Shown: positions 1 to 5,974 of the stretch, in pieces
Position numbering within the stretch: the stretch's first letter is position 1
Layout: each line of letters starts with the position of its first letter
Source: Paracraurococcus ruber
GTDB lineage: Bacteria; Pseudomonadota; Alphaproteobacteria; Acetobacterales; Acetobacteraceae
Assembly: GCF_004353985.1 (NCBI RefSeq)
Contig: NZ_SMOA01000050.1
Span: 1 to 33,993 of the forward strand
Direction: 5' to 3'
Length of the DNA stretch: 33,993 nt
The notes under the pieces: model-generated
The model's input: only the letters and a program-made list of their open reading frames with translations
Told to the model about the DNA's origin: nothing
Database searches by the model: none
Made by a program: the position numbers and the translations under genes

Positions 1-2
1 TG

Positions 3-338
3 CAGGTGACGGCGGATGCAGCCGCCCTGGCGGCGGCGCTGGCGGACGGGCCCCGGGCCGCGGTGCTGGCCGAGGCGCCGCCCCCCGCCCTGCCCGCGGG
101 CGCGGTGGCGCTCGCCAGCTTCGATTCGACGGTGGCGCATGCCGCGGCCTGCGCCTGCTGCGCCGGCCGGCCGCCGGCGGCGGCGGCGCTGGACCGGCTG
201 TTCCAGGCGCGGGTGCGCAACCAGTGCCCCTGGTTCGACCGCGTGGTGGCACTGGCCGAGACGCCCGAGGCGCGGGCGCAGGTCGAAGCAAGCCTGCGGG
301 AGGATGCGGTCACCGCGGCGCGGTTCCGGGCGGCCTGA
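3..338 (+). CDS. Hypothetical protein with CACC motif, 5' end probably outside window
   Basis: Only the last 110 or so residues are visible. The frame is open to the left edge, so the GTG at position 6 need not be the true start. The protein is Ala/Arg-rich and carries a CACCAG motif followed by a helix-like stretch (ALDRLFQARVR) and a C-terminal NxCPWFDRVVAL segment. A Cys-x-Cys-Cys motif just before such a helix recalls the metal-binding part of CobW-family GTPases, but the GTPase motifs themselves are not in view. That relation is only a guess. Codons are strongly G/C at the third position, as in real genes of this window. The next gene is on the opposite strand and ends convergently about 280 bases away. 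Confidence 0.5.
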   Translation, partial: QVTADAAALAAALADGPRAAVLAEAPPPALPAGAVALASFDSTVAHAAACACCAGRPPAAAALDRLFQARVRNQCPWFDRVVALAETPEARAQVEASLREDAVTAARFRAA

Positions 339-423
339 TGCCGACGGCCGTCGATCGCCGGGCGGCCTGCGCCGCAAACCCTGGCGACGCGGCATGAAGG
401 GAACAGTCATGCCGTCGGCATCG

Positions 424-481
424 GAGCGGATCGCGGGCGGGCGTTCACGCCCCTGCGCGTGAATCCGCCCTGCGACCAATG
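424..481 (+). repeat. Dispersed GAGCGGATCGCGG repeat, copy 1
   Basis: One of six related copies in the window. The core starts GAGCGGATCGCGGGCGGG and continues into a short palindrome, GGGCGT then TC then ACGCCC. The tail has GCGTGAATCCG and ends GACCAATG, almost as in the copy at 31055. Read in frame from GAG it spells ERIAGGRSRPCA and then a stop. It lies between the convergent gene ends at 338 and 617. Function is unknown. Confidence 0.7.
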
Positions 482-580
482 ACCGGCGGCGGCCGGCGTG
501 TTCCGAGGAACCCGCAAGCCGCCATGGCCGCAGGCCGGGATCGGGGCGGGCACCGGGCGCAGCGCGTCCGATCCACCCCG

Positions 581-611
581 AACTCCACCCGCCAGGCCGG
601 TCCGGCTCTGG
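581..611 (+). repeat. Small hairpin repeat, copy 1
   Basis: The 20-base sequence AACTCCACCCGCCAGGCCGG recurs exactly on the minus strand at 19694-19713. In both places it runs into an imperfect or perfect CCAGGCCGG/CCGGCCTGG hairpin. This copy is just past the 3' end of the binding-protein gene that stops at 617, so it may lie in that transcript's tail. No T-run follows, so a simple intrinsic terminator is not demonstrated. Confidence 0.5.
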
Positions 612-616
612 CGCCG

Positions 617-1582
617 CTACTCCGCCTTGGCGCCGGAGGCGCGCACCGCCTCCCCCCATGTCGCCGCCTCGCGCCGGCGGAACACCGCCAGCGCCTCCGG
701 TCCGAGGAAGATCGGCGAGATGCCCAATCGCCCCAGCCTCTCCTGCCAGTCGGCGCTCTCGGCAATGCGGCCGATCTCCCCGGCGAGGCGGGCGACGACC
801 GGGGCGGGCAGCCCGGCGGGGCCGACCACGGCCCACCAGGCGACCATGTCGTGGCCGGCGACCCCGGCCTCCGCCAGCGTCGGCACCGCCGGCAGGGCCG
901 GGCTGCGGCTGGCGCCGGACACCGCGAGGGCGCGCAGCCGCCCTGCCTCGATCTGCGGCAGCGGCGACTGCACGGGATCGAACATCGCCCGCACATAGCC
1001 GGCCACCACATCCTGCAGCGCCGGCGCGCTGCCGCGATAGGGCGCATGCTGCAGCGGCGCGCCGGTCAGGCTGCGGAACAGCTCCCCCGCCAGGTGGCCG
1101 GGCGTCCCCGCCCCGGCCGAGGCATAGGGCAGCGGCGAGGCCTGGGCCTTCGCCCAGGCGACGAATTCCGCCACCGTCCGCGCCGGCACGCCGGGATGGA
1201 CGACGAGCGCGACCGGCGCGCCGGCGACCAGCGCCACCGGCGTGAAGTCGCGTTCCGGATCGAAGGGCAGCGTGCGGTAGAGCGCCTGGTTCACCGCCAG
1301 CACGCCGACATTGGATAGCAGCAGGGTGTGGCCGTCCGGTGCCGCGCGCGCCACCAGCTCCCCGGCCAGGTTGCCGCCGGCGCCGCCGCGGTTGTCCGCC
1401 AGCACCGGCTGGCCCAGCGCCTCGGTCAGCCGCTGCGCCAGCGGGCGGGCGACCAGGTCGGTCGGGCCGCCCGGCGGGAAGGGCACCACCAGCCGCACCG
1501 GATGGTCCGGCCGCCAGGCAGGCTGGGCGGCGGCCGCCGCGGGCAGCAGGCCGAGCGCCGCGGCGAGGGCCCGGCGCCGCAT
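617..1582 (-). CDS. Tripartite tricarboxylate transporter-type (Bug/TctC) substrate-binding protein
   Basis: A 321-residue protein with a Sec-type signal peptide (MRRRALAAALGLLPAAAAA), so it acts in the periplasm. After the signal come the hallmarks of the Bug/TctC family: PVRLVVPFPPGGPTDLVAR, then DNRGGAGGNLA, DGHTLLLSN and PFDPERDFTPVALVA. The length is normal for the family. These proteins bind carboxylic acids or similar small anions for TctAB-type transporters, but no membrane subunits are in view, as is common for orphan Bug proteins. Its ATG overlaps the stop of the upstream aconitase-X small subunit (TGATG), so the three genes are one operon. The ligand is probably a substrate or relative of the aconitase-X substrate; that is inference. 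Confidence 0.9.
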   Translation of the reverse strand: MRRRALAAALGLLPAAAAAQPAWRPDHPVRLVVPFPPGGPTDLVARPLAQRLTEALGQPVLADNRGGAGGNLAGELVARAAPDGHTLLLSNVGVLAVNQALYRTLPFDPERDFTPVALVAGAPVALVVHPGVPARTVAEFVAWAKAQASPLPYASAGAGTPGHLAGELFRSLTGAPLQHAPYRGSAPALQDVVAGYVRAMFDPVQSPLPQIEAGRLRALAVSGASRSPALPAVPTLAEAGVAGHDMVAWWAVVGPAGLPAPVVARLAGEIGRIAESADWQERLGRLGISPIFLGPEALAVFRRREAATWGEAVRASGAKAE

Positions 1583-1998
1583 CAGCCGGCCCGCCGCAGC
1601 AGCTCGACCACCAGCCGTCCGGGATCCACCCGCACCCAGTCGCCGGTGCGCAGCACCGTCCGCGGGTCGGGCGACCAGCCTTCCGTGATGGGGATGCCGG
1701 CCAGCACCGCGCCCTGCACCATCACCGGGTTGGTGACGCCGAAGCAGAAGGCGCGCGGCGCGATGCCCTTGGCCTGGATGTCGAAGAAGGCCCAGCCGGC
1801 GGCGATGCCGCCCTTGGCGGTCGGGAAGAAGCAGATCCGGTCCTTGATCGACAGCCCCTCCAGCCTGTGGCCGGGCTTGGTGATCACCCCGCTCCAGCGG
1901 TCCAGGTCATAGCGCGGGGAGAAGCCTTCCTCGGAGACGATCGCCTCCCCCTCCACCACCGGGCCGAAGCCGCGGGCCAGCGTGATCAGCGCGGTCAT
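1582..1998 (-). CDS. Aconitase X small (swivel, DUF126) subunit
   Basis: A 138-residue protein matching the DUF126/AcnX swivel domain. Visible are an N-terminal GEAIVSEEGFSPRYDLD stretch, a GVITKPGHRLEG segment, the small-residue loop PTAKGGIAAGWAF, and FCFGVTNPVMVQGAVLAGIP. It pairs with the catalytic DUF521 subunit encoded just upstream. The start ATG overlaps that gene's TGA by four bases (ATGA), indicating coupled translation. In known bacterial two-subunit enzymes of this type the complex dehydrates cis-3-hydroxy-L-proline; the archaeal version dehydrates phosphomevalonate. The substrate here cannot be read from sequence. Confidence 0.88.
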   Translation of the reverse strand: MTALITLARGFGPVVEGEAIVSEEGFSPRYDLDRWSGVITKPGHRLEGLSIKDRICFFPTAKGGIAAGWAFFDIQAKGIAPRAFCFGVTNPVMVQGAVLAGIPITEGWSPDPRTVLRTGDWVRVDPGRLVVELLRRAG

Positions 1999-3245
1999 GC
2001 CAGCCGCCCCGTGCAGGCGATCTCGACGCAGTCGGCGGTGCGGCGGAGGATGGTGCGGAAGCGGTGCGCGCCGATGATGTTCACGATCTTGGCGCTGTTG
2101 CTGACCATGTTGCGCCAGCCCTCGCGCTCCCGCATCTGGCTCAGGTTCTGCAGGATGTAGAAGCAGACGCCTTCCAGCACGCAGACGCCCGCGGCTTCCA
2201 GCGGCGCGAGGTAGCCGAGCTTGCGCGCCGCGCTGAGCACCCCGTTGGAGGAGGTGACGAAGACCGAGGTGCCGCGCGCCACCTGCCGCCCCGCGAACAG
2301 GCGCGCCAGGTCGCGCAGCTCGAACAGCGACAATTGCGGCCCGCTGAACACCACCAGCTTCGCATCGCCGGCGCCGAGGTCGTAGCCGGCATAGACCGCC
2401 GCGATCGCGGCATCGTCCACCGCCATGCGCTCCACGCCCGGCGGCACCGCGCCGTGGAACGCCGCTTCCAGCGTCGGCGCCTCCGGCGTCAGGCCGACGA
2501 AGTGGAACATGCCCATGGACCCGTAGGAGGCGAGCGCGCAGCCGAGCTGCTTCAATTCATCGGCCAGCGGCGTGCGGCGGAAGCCGGTGAAGACCGGCAC
2601 GGCGGTGTAGCTCTGGTGCCCCTCCCCCACCAGCTTGCCGAGCGCGCCCCAGTCCGCGAGGTCGCCCAGCGTCGCCCCACCGATGTCCACGATGAAGCCG
2701 CCGCGCCGGTGCTCGTCGCGCTGGAAGCCGTAGTCCGGCGTGCGGCCGGTGATGGCGGCGGCCAGCGCGGCCGGCCCGCTCTCGAAATTCGTCCGCGCGC
2801 CGAAGACGCTGTTGGCATAGATGCAGGTGCCGGTGTCGCCCCAGGCGACCCGCTCGCCGAGATGCGGCTGATACAGCGTCTGGTAGTTGATGCAGGTATC
2901 GGTGGTCATCACCGCCATGCCCTGCAGGGCGGCGATCACCTGCCTCTCCTTGGCGCATTCCGCCGGGTCCTGGCCCAGGCGCTCCGCCCAGGCGAAGTCG
3001 ATGCAGCGGGCATTGGTGGTCAGCGGGATGCGGGCCTTCGCGCCGGCGCGCTGCATCTCCTGCAGGAAGCCGAGGCCGGCATCGCCCAGCACCTCGATAT
3101 CGCCCATCATATGGGCGTTGGTGATGGGGACCATGCGCGTCGCGCCGAAGAAGCGGCCGACCTCCACCTGGTAGGCCAGGGCGCGCTGCACCGCGGCACC
3201 CTCCGCCCCGTCCAGCATCGCCCGTTCCTCGGCGGTGAGTTCCAT
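1995..3245 (-). CDS. Aconitase X catalytic (DUF521) subunit
   Basis: A 416-residue dehydratase subunit of the aconitase-X family. The start chosen is the ATG giving MELTAEERAML. An upstream in-frame ATG at 3350 would add 35 residues that do not resemble the family and run through a dispersed repeat. Family features include VPITNAHMMGD, a Cys in NARCIDFAWAE, a Cys in TTDTCINYQT, a Cys in GDTGTCIYANSVFGARTNFE, and the C-terminal TSSNGVL and NSAKIVNI segments. Cysteines in this family hold an Fe-S cluster or metal. The small subunit follows with a four-base overlap. The likely reaction is dehydration of a hydroxylated acid such as cis-3-hydroxy-L-proline. No proline racemase or reductase is visible to confirm this. 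Confidence 0.88.
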   Translation of the reverse strand: MELTAEERAMLDGAEGAAVQRALAYQVEVGRFFGATRMVPITNAHMMGDIEVLGDAGLGFLQEMQRAGAKARIPLTTNARCIDFAWAERLGQDPAECAKERQVIAALQGMAVMTTDTCINYQTLYQPHLGERVAWGDTGTCIYANSVFGARTNFESGPAALAAAITGRTPDYGFQRDEHRRGGFIVDIGGATLGDLADWGALGKLVGEGHQSYTAVPVFTGFRRTPLADELKQLGCALASYGSMGMFHFVGLTPEAPTLEAAFHGAVPPGVERMAVDDAAIAAVYAGYDLGAGDAKLVVFSGPQLSLFELRDLARLFAGRQVARGTSVFVTSSNGVLSAARKLGYLAPLEAAGVCVLEGVCFYILQNLSQMREREGWRNMVSNSAKIVNIIGAHRFRTILRRTADCVEIACTGRLA

Positions 3246-3328
3246 GCGGCGCGTCGCCCCCTTGTCGGCTGGTCCGGCAAGGCTACAGCGGCTTGCGTTC
3301 CAGAGCGAACGCCGCGCCACCGTAGAAT

Positions 3329-3385
3329 GCTGGTTTCCGTGCGGATTCACGCTTCGGGCCGTTGACGTCCCTCCGCGATCCGCTC
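3329..3385 (-). repeat. Dispersed GAGCGGATCGCGG repeat, copy 2
   Basis: On the minus strand it reads GAGCGGATCGCGGAGGGACG, followed by GCGTGAATCCGC and a GAAACCAGC tail. In frame from GAG it spells ERIAEGRQRPEA and then a stop, close to copies 1 and 6. It sits upstream of the aconitase-X operon. The rest of 3246-3542 shows no gene I can support. Confidence 0.65.
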
Positions 3386-3542
3386 CAGCGCGGTTCCCGC
3401 CCGCACGCGAAGGCCGCGCCGCGGCGCCGGGTTGTCGCCGGAATAGCTGCAGGCGACGGGGGCGGCCCTGGCCGGCACCCGCGGCGCCGTGCCGCCGGGA
3501 TCGAAGGCCGCACCGCCGGCAATCATCCCTTGCGGGGCGGCG

Positions 3543-3581
3543 TCAGGCCCGGGGCCGGCTACGCCCCTCCGCCATCCGCTC
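3543..3581 (-). repeat. Dispersed GAGCGGAT repeat, copy 6, inside a coding 3' end
   Basis: The last 39 bases of the S-formylglutathione hydrolase gene match the dispersed repeat: GAGCGGATGGCGGAGGGGCG, then a divergent tail ending in TGA. The encoded tail is ERMAEGRSRPRA followed by the stop, in the same frame and with the same stop position as copies 1 and 2. This suggests the repeat supplied the protein's C-terminus and stop codon. Confidence 0.55.
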
Positions 3582-4415
3582 CAGCCGCGCCGCATGCCAG
3601 CGCAGATGGTCCTCCATGACGCTGGCGATGAAGAAGTAGGAGTGGTCGTAGCCGTCCTGCATCCGCAAGGTCAGCGGGATGCCGGCCCGGCCGCAGGCCT
3701 CGGCCAGCAGCCGCGGCTTCAGCTGGGTGTCCAGGAACCCGTCCGCCGTGCCCTGGTCCACCAGGATGTCGGGCACCCTCGCCCCGTCCTCGATCAGCGC
3801 GGTCGCGTCGTATTGCCGCCAGGCCGCGCGGTCGGGGCCGAGATAGTGGCCCAGGGCCTTCTCCCCCCAGGGGCAGCGCAGCGGCGAGCAGATCGGCGCG
3901 AAGGCCGAGACAGCGGCATAGCGGCCGGGATGGCGGAGCGCGATGGTCAGCGCGCCATGGCCGCCCATGGAATGGCCCATGATGCCCTGCCGCGCCAGGT
4001 CGGCGGGCAGCGCGGCGCCGACCAGCGCCGGCAGCTCCCGCTCGATGTAGCTGCGCATGCGGTAGTGCTTCGCCCAGGGGTCCTGCGTCGCATCGACGTA
4101 GAAGCCGGCGCCCAGGCCGAAATCCCAGGCGCCCTGCGGGTCGTCCGGTACGCCCTCCCCGCGCGGGGAGGTGTCGGGGGCGACCAGCAGCAGGCCGAGC
4201 TCGGCCGCGACGCGCTGCGCCCCGGCCTTCACGGTGAAATTCTCCTCCGTGCAGGTCAGGCCGGCGAGGAACCACACCACCGGCACCCTGTCGCCCGCCA
4301 GCGCCTGCGGCGGCAGGAAGGCCGCGAAGCGCATCTCCGTCCCGGTCTCGGCGGAGCGGTGGCGCAGGACGCGCTGCTCCCCGCCGAAGCAGCGCGCCCG
4401 GGACAGGGTCTCCAA
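3543..4415 (-). CDS. fghA: S-formylglutathione hydrolase
   Basis: Hydrolyses S-formylglutathione to formate and glutathione in the cytoplasm, the step after the dehydrogenase encoded just upstream. It is an alpha/beta hydrolase of the esterase-D type with nucleophile Ser149 in GHSMGGHG, Asp225 in VDQGTADGFL and His258 in DGYDHSYFF. It also has the typical WFLAGLTCTEENF and SPRGEGVPDDP segments. The chosen start is a TTG eight bases after the dehydrogenase stop, giving METLSRARCFGG. No ATG or GTG lies near enough in frame without running deep into the upstream gene. The 290 residues exceed the usual 275-280 because of a tail, LERMAEGRSRPRA, which derives from a dispersed repeat. Confidence 0.92.
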   Translation of the reverse strand: METLSRARCFGGEQRVLRHRSAETGTEMRFAAFLPPQALAGDRVPVVWFLAGLTCTEENFTVKAGAQRVAAELGLLLVAPDTSPRGEGVPDDPQGAWDFGLGAGFYVDATQDPWAKHYRMRSYIERELPALVGAALPADLARQGIMGHSMGGHGALTIALRHPGRYAAVSAFAPICSPLRCPWGEKALGHYLGPDRAAWRQYDATALIEDGARVPDILVDQGTADGFLDTQLKPRLLAEACGRAGIPLTLRMQDGYDHSYFFIASVMEDHLRWHAARLERMAEGRSRPRA

Positions 4416-4423
4416 CGCCGCGC

Positions 4424-5551
4424 TCAGAACAGCACCACCGAGCGGATGGACTTGCCCGCATGCATCAGGTCGAAGGCGTCGTTGATCTTCTCGAGCGGCA
4501 TGGTGTGGGTGATCAGGTCGTCGATGTTGATCTTCCCCTCCATGTACCAGTCGACGATCTTCGGCACGTCGGTGCGGCCGCGCGCGCCGCCGAAGGCGGT
4601 GCCCTTCCAGACCCGGCCGGTGACCAGCTGGAAGGGCCGGGTGGCGATCTCCCGCCCCGCCTCGGCCACGCCGATGATGATGCTCTCGCCCCAGCCGCGG
4701 TGGCAGCATTCCAGCGCCTGGCGCATGACGTTGACATTGCCGGTGGCGTCGAAGCTGAAATCGGCGCCGCCGCCGGTCAGGTCCTGGATGGCCTGGACGA
4801 CCTTGTCGTTGCCGATCTCGGTCGGGTTGACGAAATGCGTCATCCCGAATTTCCGCGCCATCGCCTGCTTGGCCGGGTTGATGTCGACGCCGATGATCCG
4901 GTCGGCGCCGACCATGCGGGCGCCCTGGATGACGTTCAGCCCGATGCCGCCCAGGCCGAAGACCACCACATTGGCGCCCGGCCAGACCTTGGCGGTGTAG
5001 ATCACCGCGCCGATGCCGGTGGTGACGCCGCAGCCGATGTAGCAGATCTTGTCGAAGGGCGCGTCCTCGCGGACCTTCGCCACCGCGATCTCCGGCAGCA
5101 CGGTGAAGTTGGAAAAGGTGCTGCAGCCCATGTAGTGGAAGACGGTGTTGCTGCCGCCGCGCACGGGGTCGCAATGGAAGCGGCTGGTGCCGTCCGGCAT
5201 CACGCCCTTCCCCTGGGTGCCGCGGATGGCGGTGCAGAGGTTGCTGCGCTGCGACAGGCAGGTTTTGCACTGCCGGCATTCCGGCGTGTAGAGCGGGATG
5301 ACATGGTCGCCCGGCTTCACGCTGGTGACGCCGGCGCCGACCTCCCGCACGATCCCGGCGCCCTCATGCCCCAGGATGGCGGGGAAGAGCCCTTCGGAAT
5401 CGAGCCCGTCCAGGGTGTAGGCATCGGTGTGGCAGACGCCGGTCGCCATCACCTCCACCAGCACCTCGCCGGCCTTGGGACCATCGAGCTCCACGGTCTC
5501 GATGGTCAGCGGCTTCTTCGCCTCCCAGGCCACGGCGGCGCGTGTCTTCAT
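4424..5551 (-). CDS. adhC: S-(hydroxymethyl)glutathione dehydrogenase / class III alcohol dehydrogenase
   Basis: Oxidises S-hydroxymethylglutathione (formaldehyde plus glutathione) to S-formylglutathione with NAD. The protein has 375 residues, normal for the family. The catalytic zinc ligands are Cys40 ([12 protein letters not shown]) and His62 (GHEGAG), with a third Cys in [12 protein letters not shown]. The structural zinc is held by Cys92, 95, 98 and 106 ([16 protein letters not shown]). The NAD fold shows [16 protein letters not shown]. The ATG is preceded by a GGAGGGG purine run about six bases away. The S-formylglutathione hydrolase gene follows within eight bases, so the pair forms a formaldehyde detoxification operon. 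The next upstream gene is divergent. Confidence 0.95.
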   Translation of the reverse strand: MKTRAAVAWEAKKPLTIETVELDGPKAGEVLVEVMATGVCHTDAYTLDGLDSEGLFPAILGHEGAGIVREVGAGVTSVKPGDHVIPLYTPECRQCKTCLSQRSNLCTAIRGTQGKGVMPDGTSRFHCDPVRGGSNTVFHYMGCSTFSNFTVLPEIAVAKVREDAPFDKICYIGCGVTTGIGAVIYTAKVWPGANVVVFGLGGIGLNVIQGARMVGADRIIGVDINPAKQAMARKFGMTHFVNPTEIGNDKVVQAIQDLTGGGADFSFDATGNVNVMRQALECCHRGWGESIIIGVAEAGREIATRPFQLVTGRVWKGTAFGGARGRTDVPKIVDWYMEGKINIDDLITHTMPLEKINDAFDLMHAGKSIRSVVLF

Positions 5552-5974
5552 CCCTGTCCCCTCCGAGGCGCCGGGCATCCTGCGCCGCTGGCCGGACCTG
5601 CCCAAAGCACGTCCTCCGGCGCGGTGATGCCCCGGGCGCCGCCCCCTGCCAACCCGGACCGCCAGCCTAGAGCGGATCGCGGCGCGGGGTGAACGCCGCG
5701 GGGCGCGAATCCGTCCCGCCCCGGACAGCCGGGCGCGGATCGCGGCCGGGGCGGATGGCCCGCGCCCCCCGCGGTCCCGGCGCCGCCGGCGGCGCGGCGC
5801 CCGCGCCGGCTTCACCCGGAACTAACCTTTCCGTCGCACAGTGCCGCCGGAAGGATCCGGCAAGCGCCGATCGCGGAGGGGCGAGGATGCCCGGCGGCGC
5901 GGATCGGCGCCGTCCATGGGGGCAGGGCGACGCCCCGGCCGCGGCCGCGCCGTTCCGCCGGCGGGACAGGACAG
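5552..5974. other. Intergenic region between divergent genes
   Basis: This 423-base divergent region carries dispersed-repeat copy 3 at 5670-5713 and should hold promoters for both flanking genes. A less GC-rich patch around 5818-5835 (GGAACTAACCTTTCC) is the likeliest promoter area, but no convincing -35/-10 pair is seen. No coding sequence can be supported here. Confidence 0.5.
5670..5713 (+). repeat. Dispersed GAGCGGATCGCGG repeat, copy 3
   Basis: Begins GAGCGGATCGCGGCGCGG and ends GGGCGCGAATCCG, matching the family core and tail. The central palindrome has changed to CGGCG ... CGCCG, which keeps the ability to pair. This copy lacks the in-frame stop seen in copies 1, 2 and 6. Confidence 0.6.

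Noticed and set aside
3347-3595. Small minus-strand ORF ending ERIAEGRQRPEA
   Set aside because: It consists of non-descript sequence plus a dispersed repeat copy, overlaps the hydrolase gene end, and has no ribosome-binding site or family likeness.
3543-5279. A single 578-codon fusion protein on the minus strand
   Set aside because: Its first half is an out-of-frame shadow of the dehydrogenase gene; only the part after 4415 matches S-formylglutathione hydrolase.
5818-5845. EcfG-type stress promoter beginning GGAAC
   Set aside because: No GTT-type -10 element lies 16-18 bases downstream; only GTG appears.
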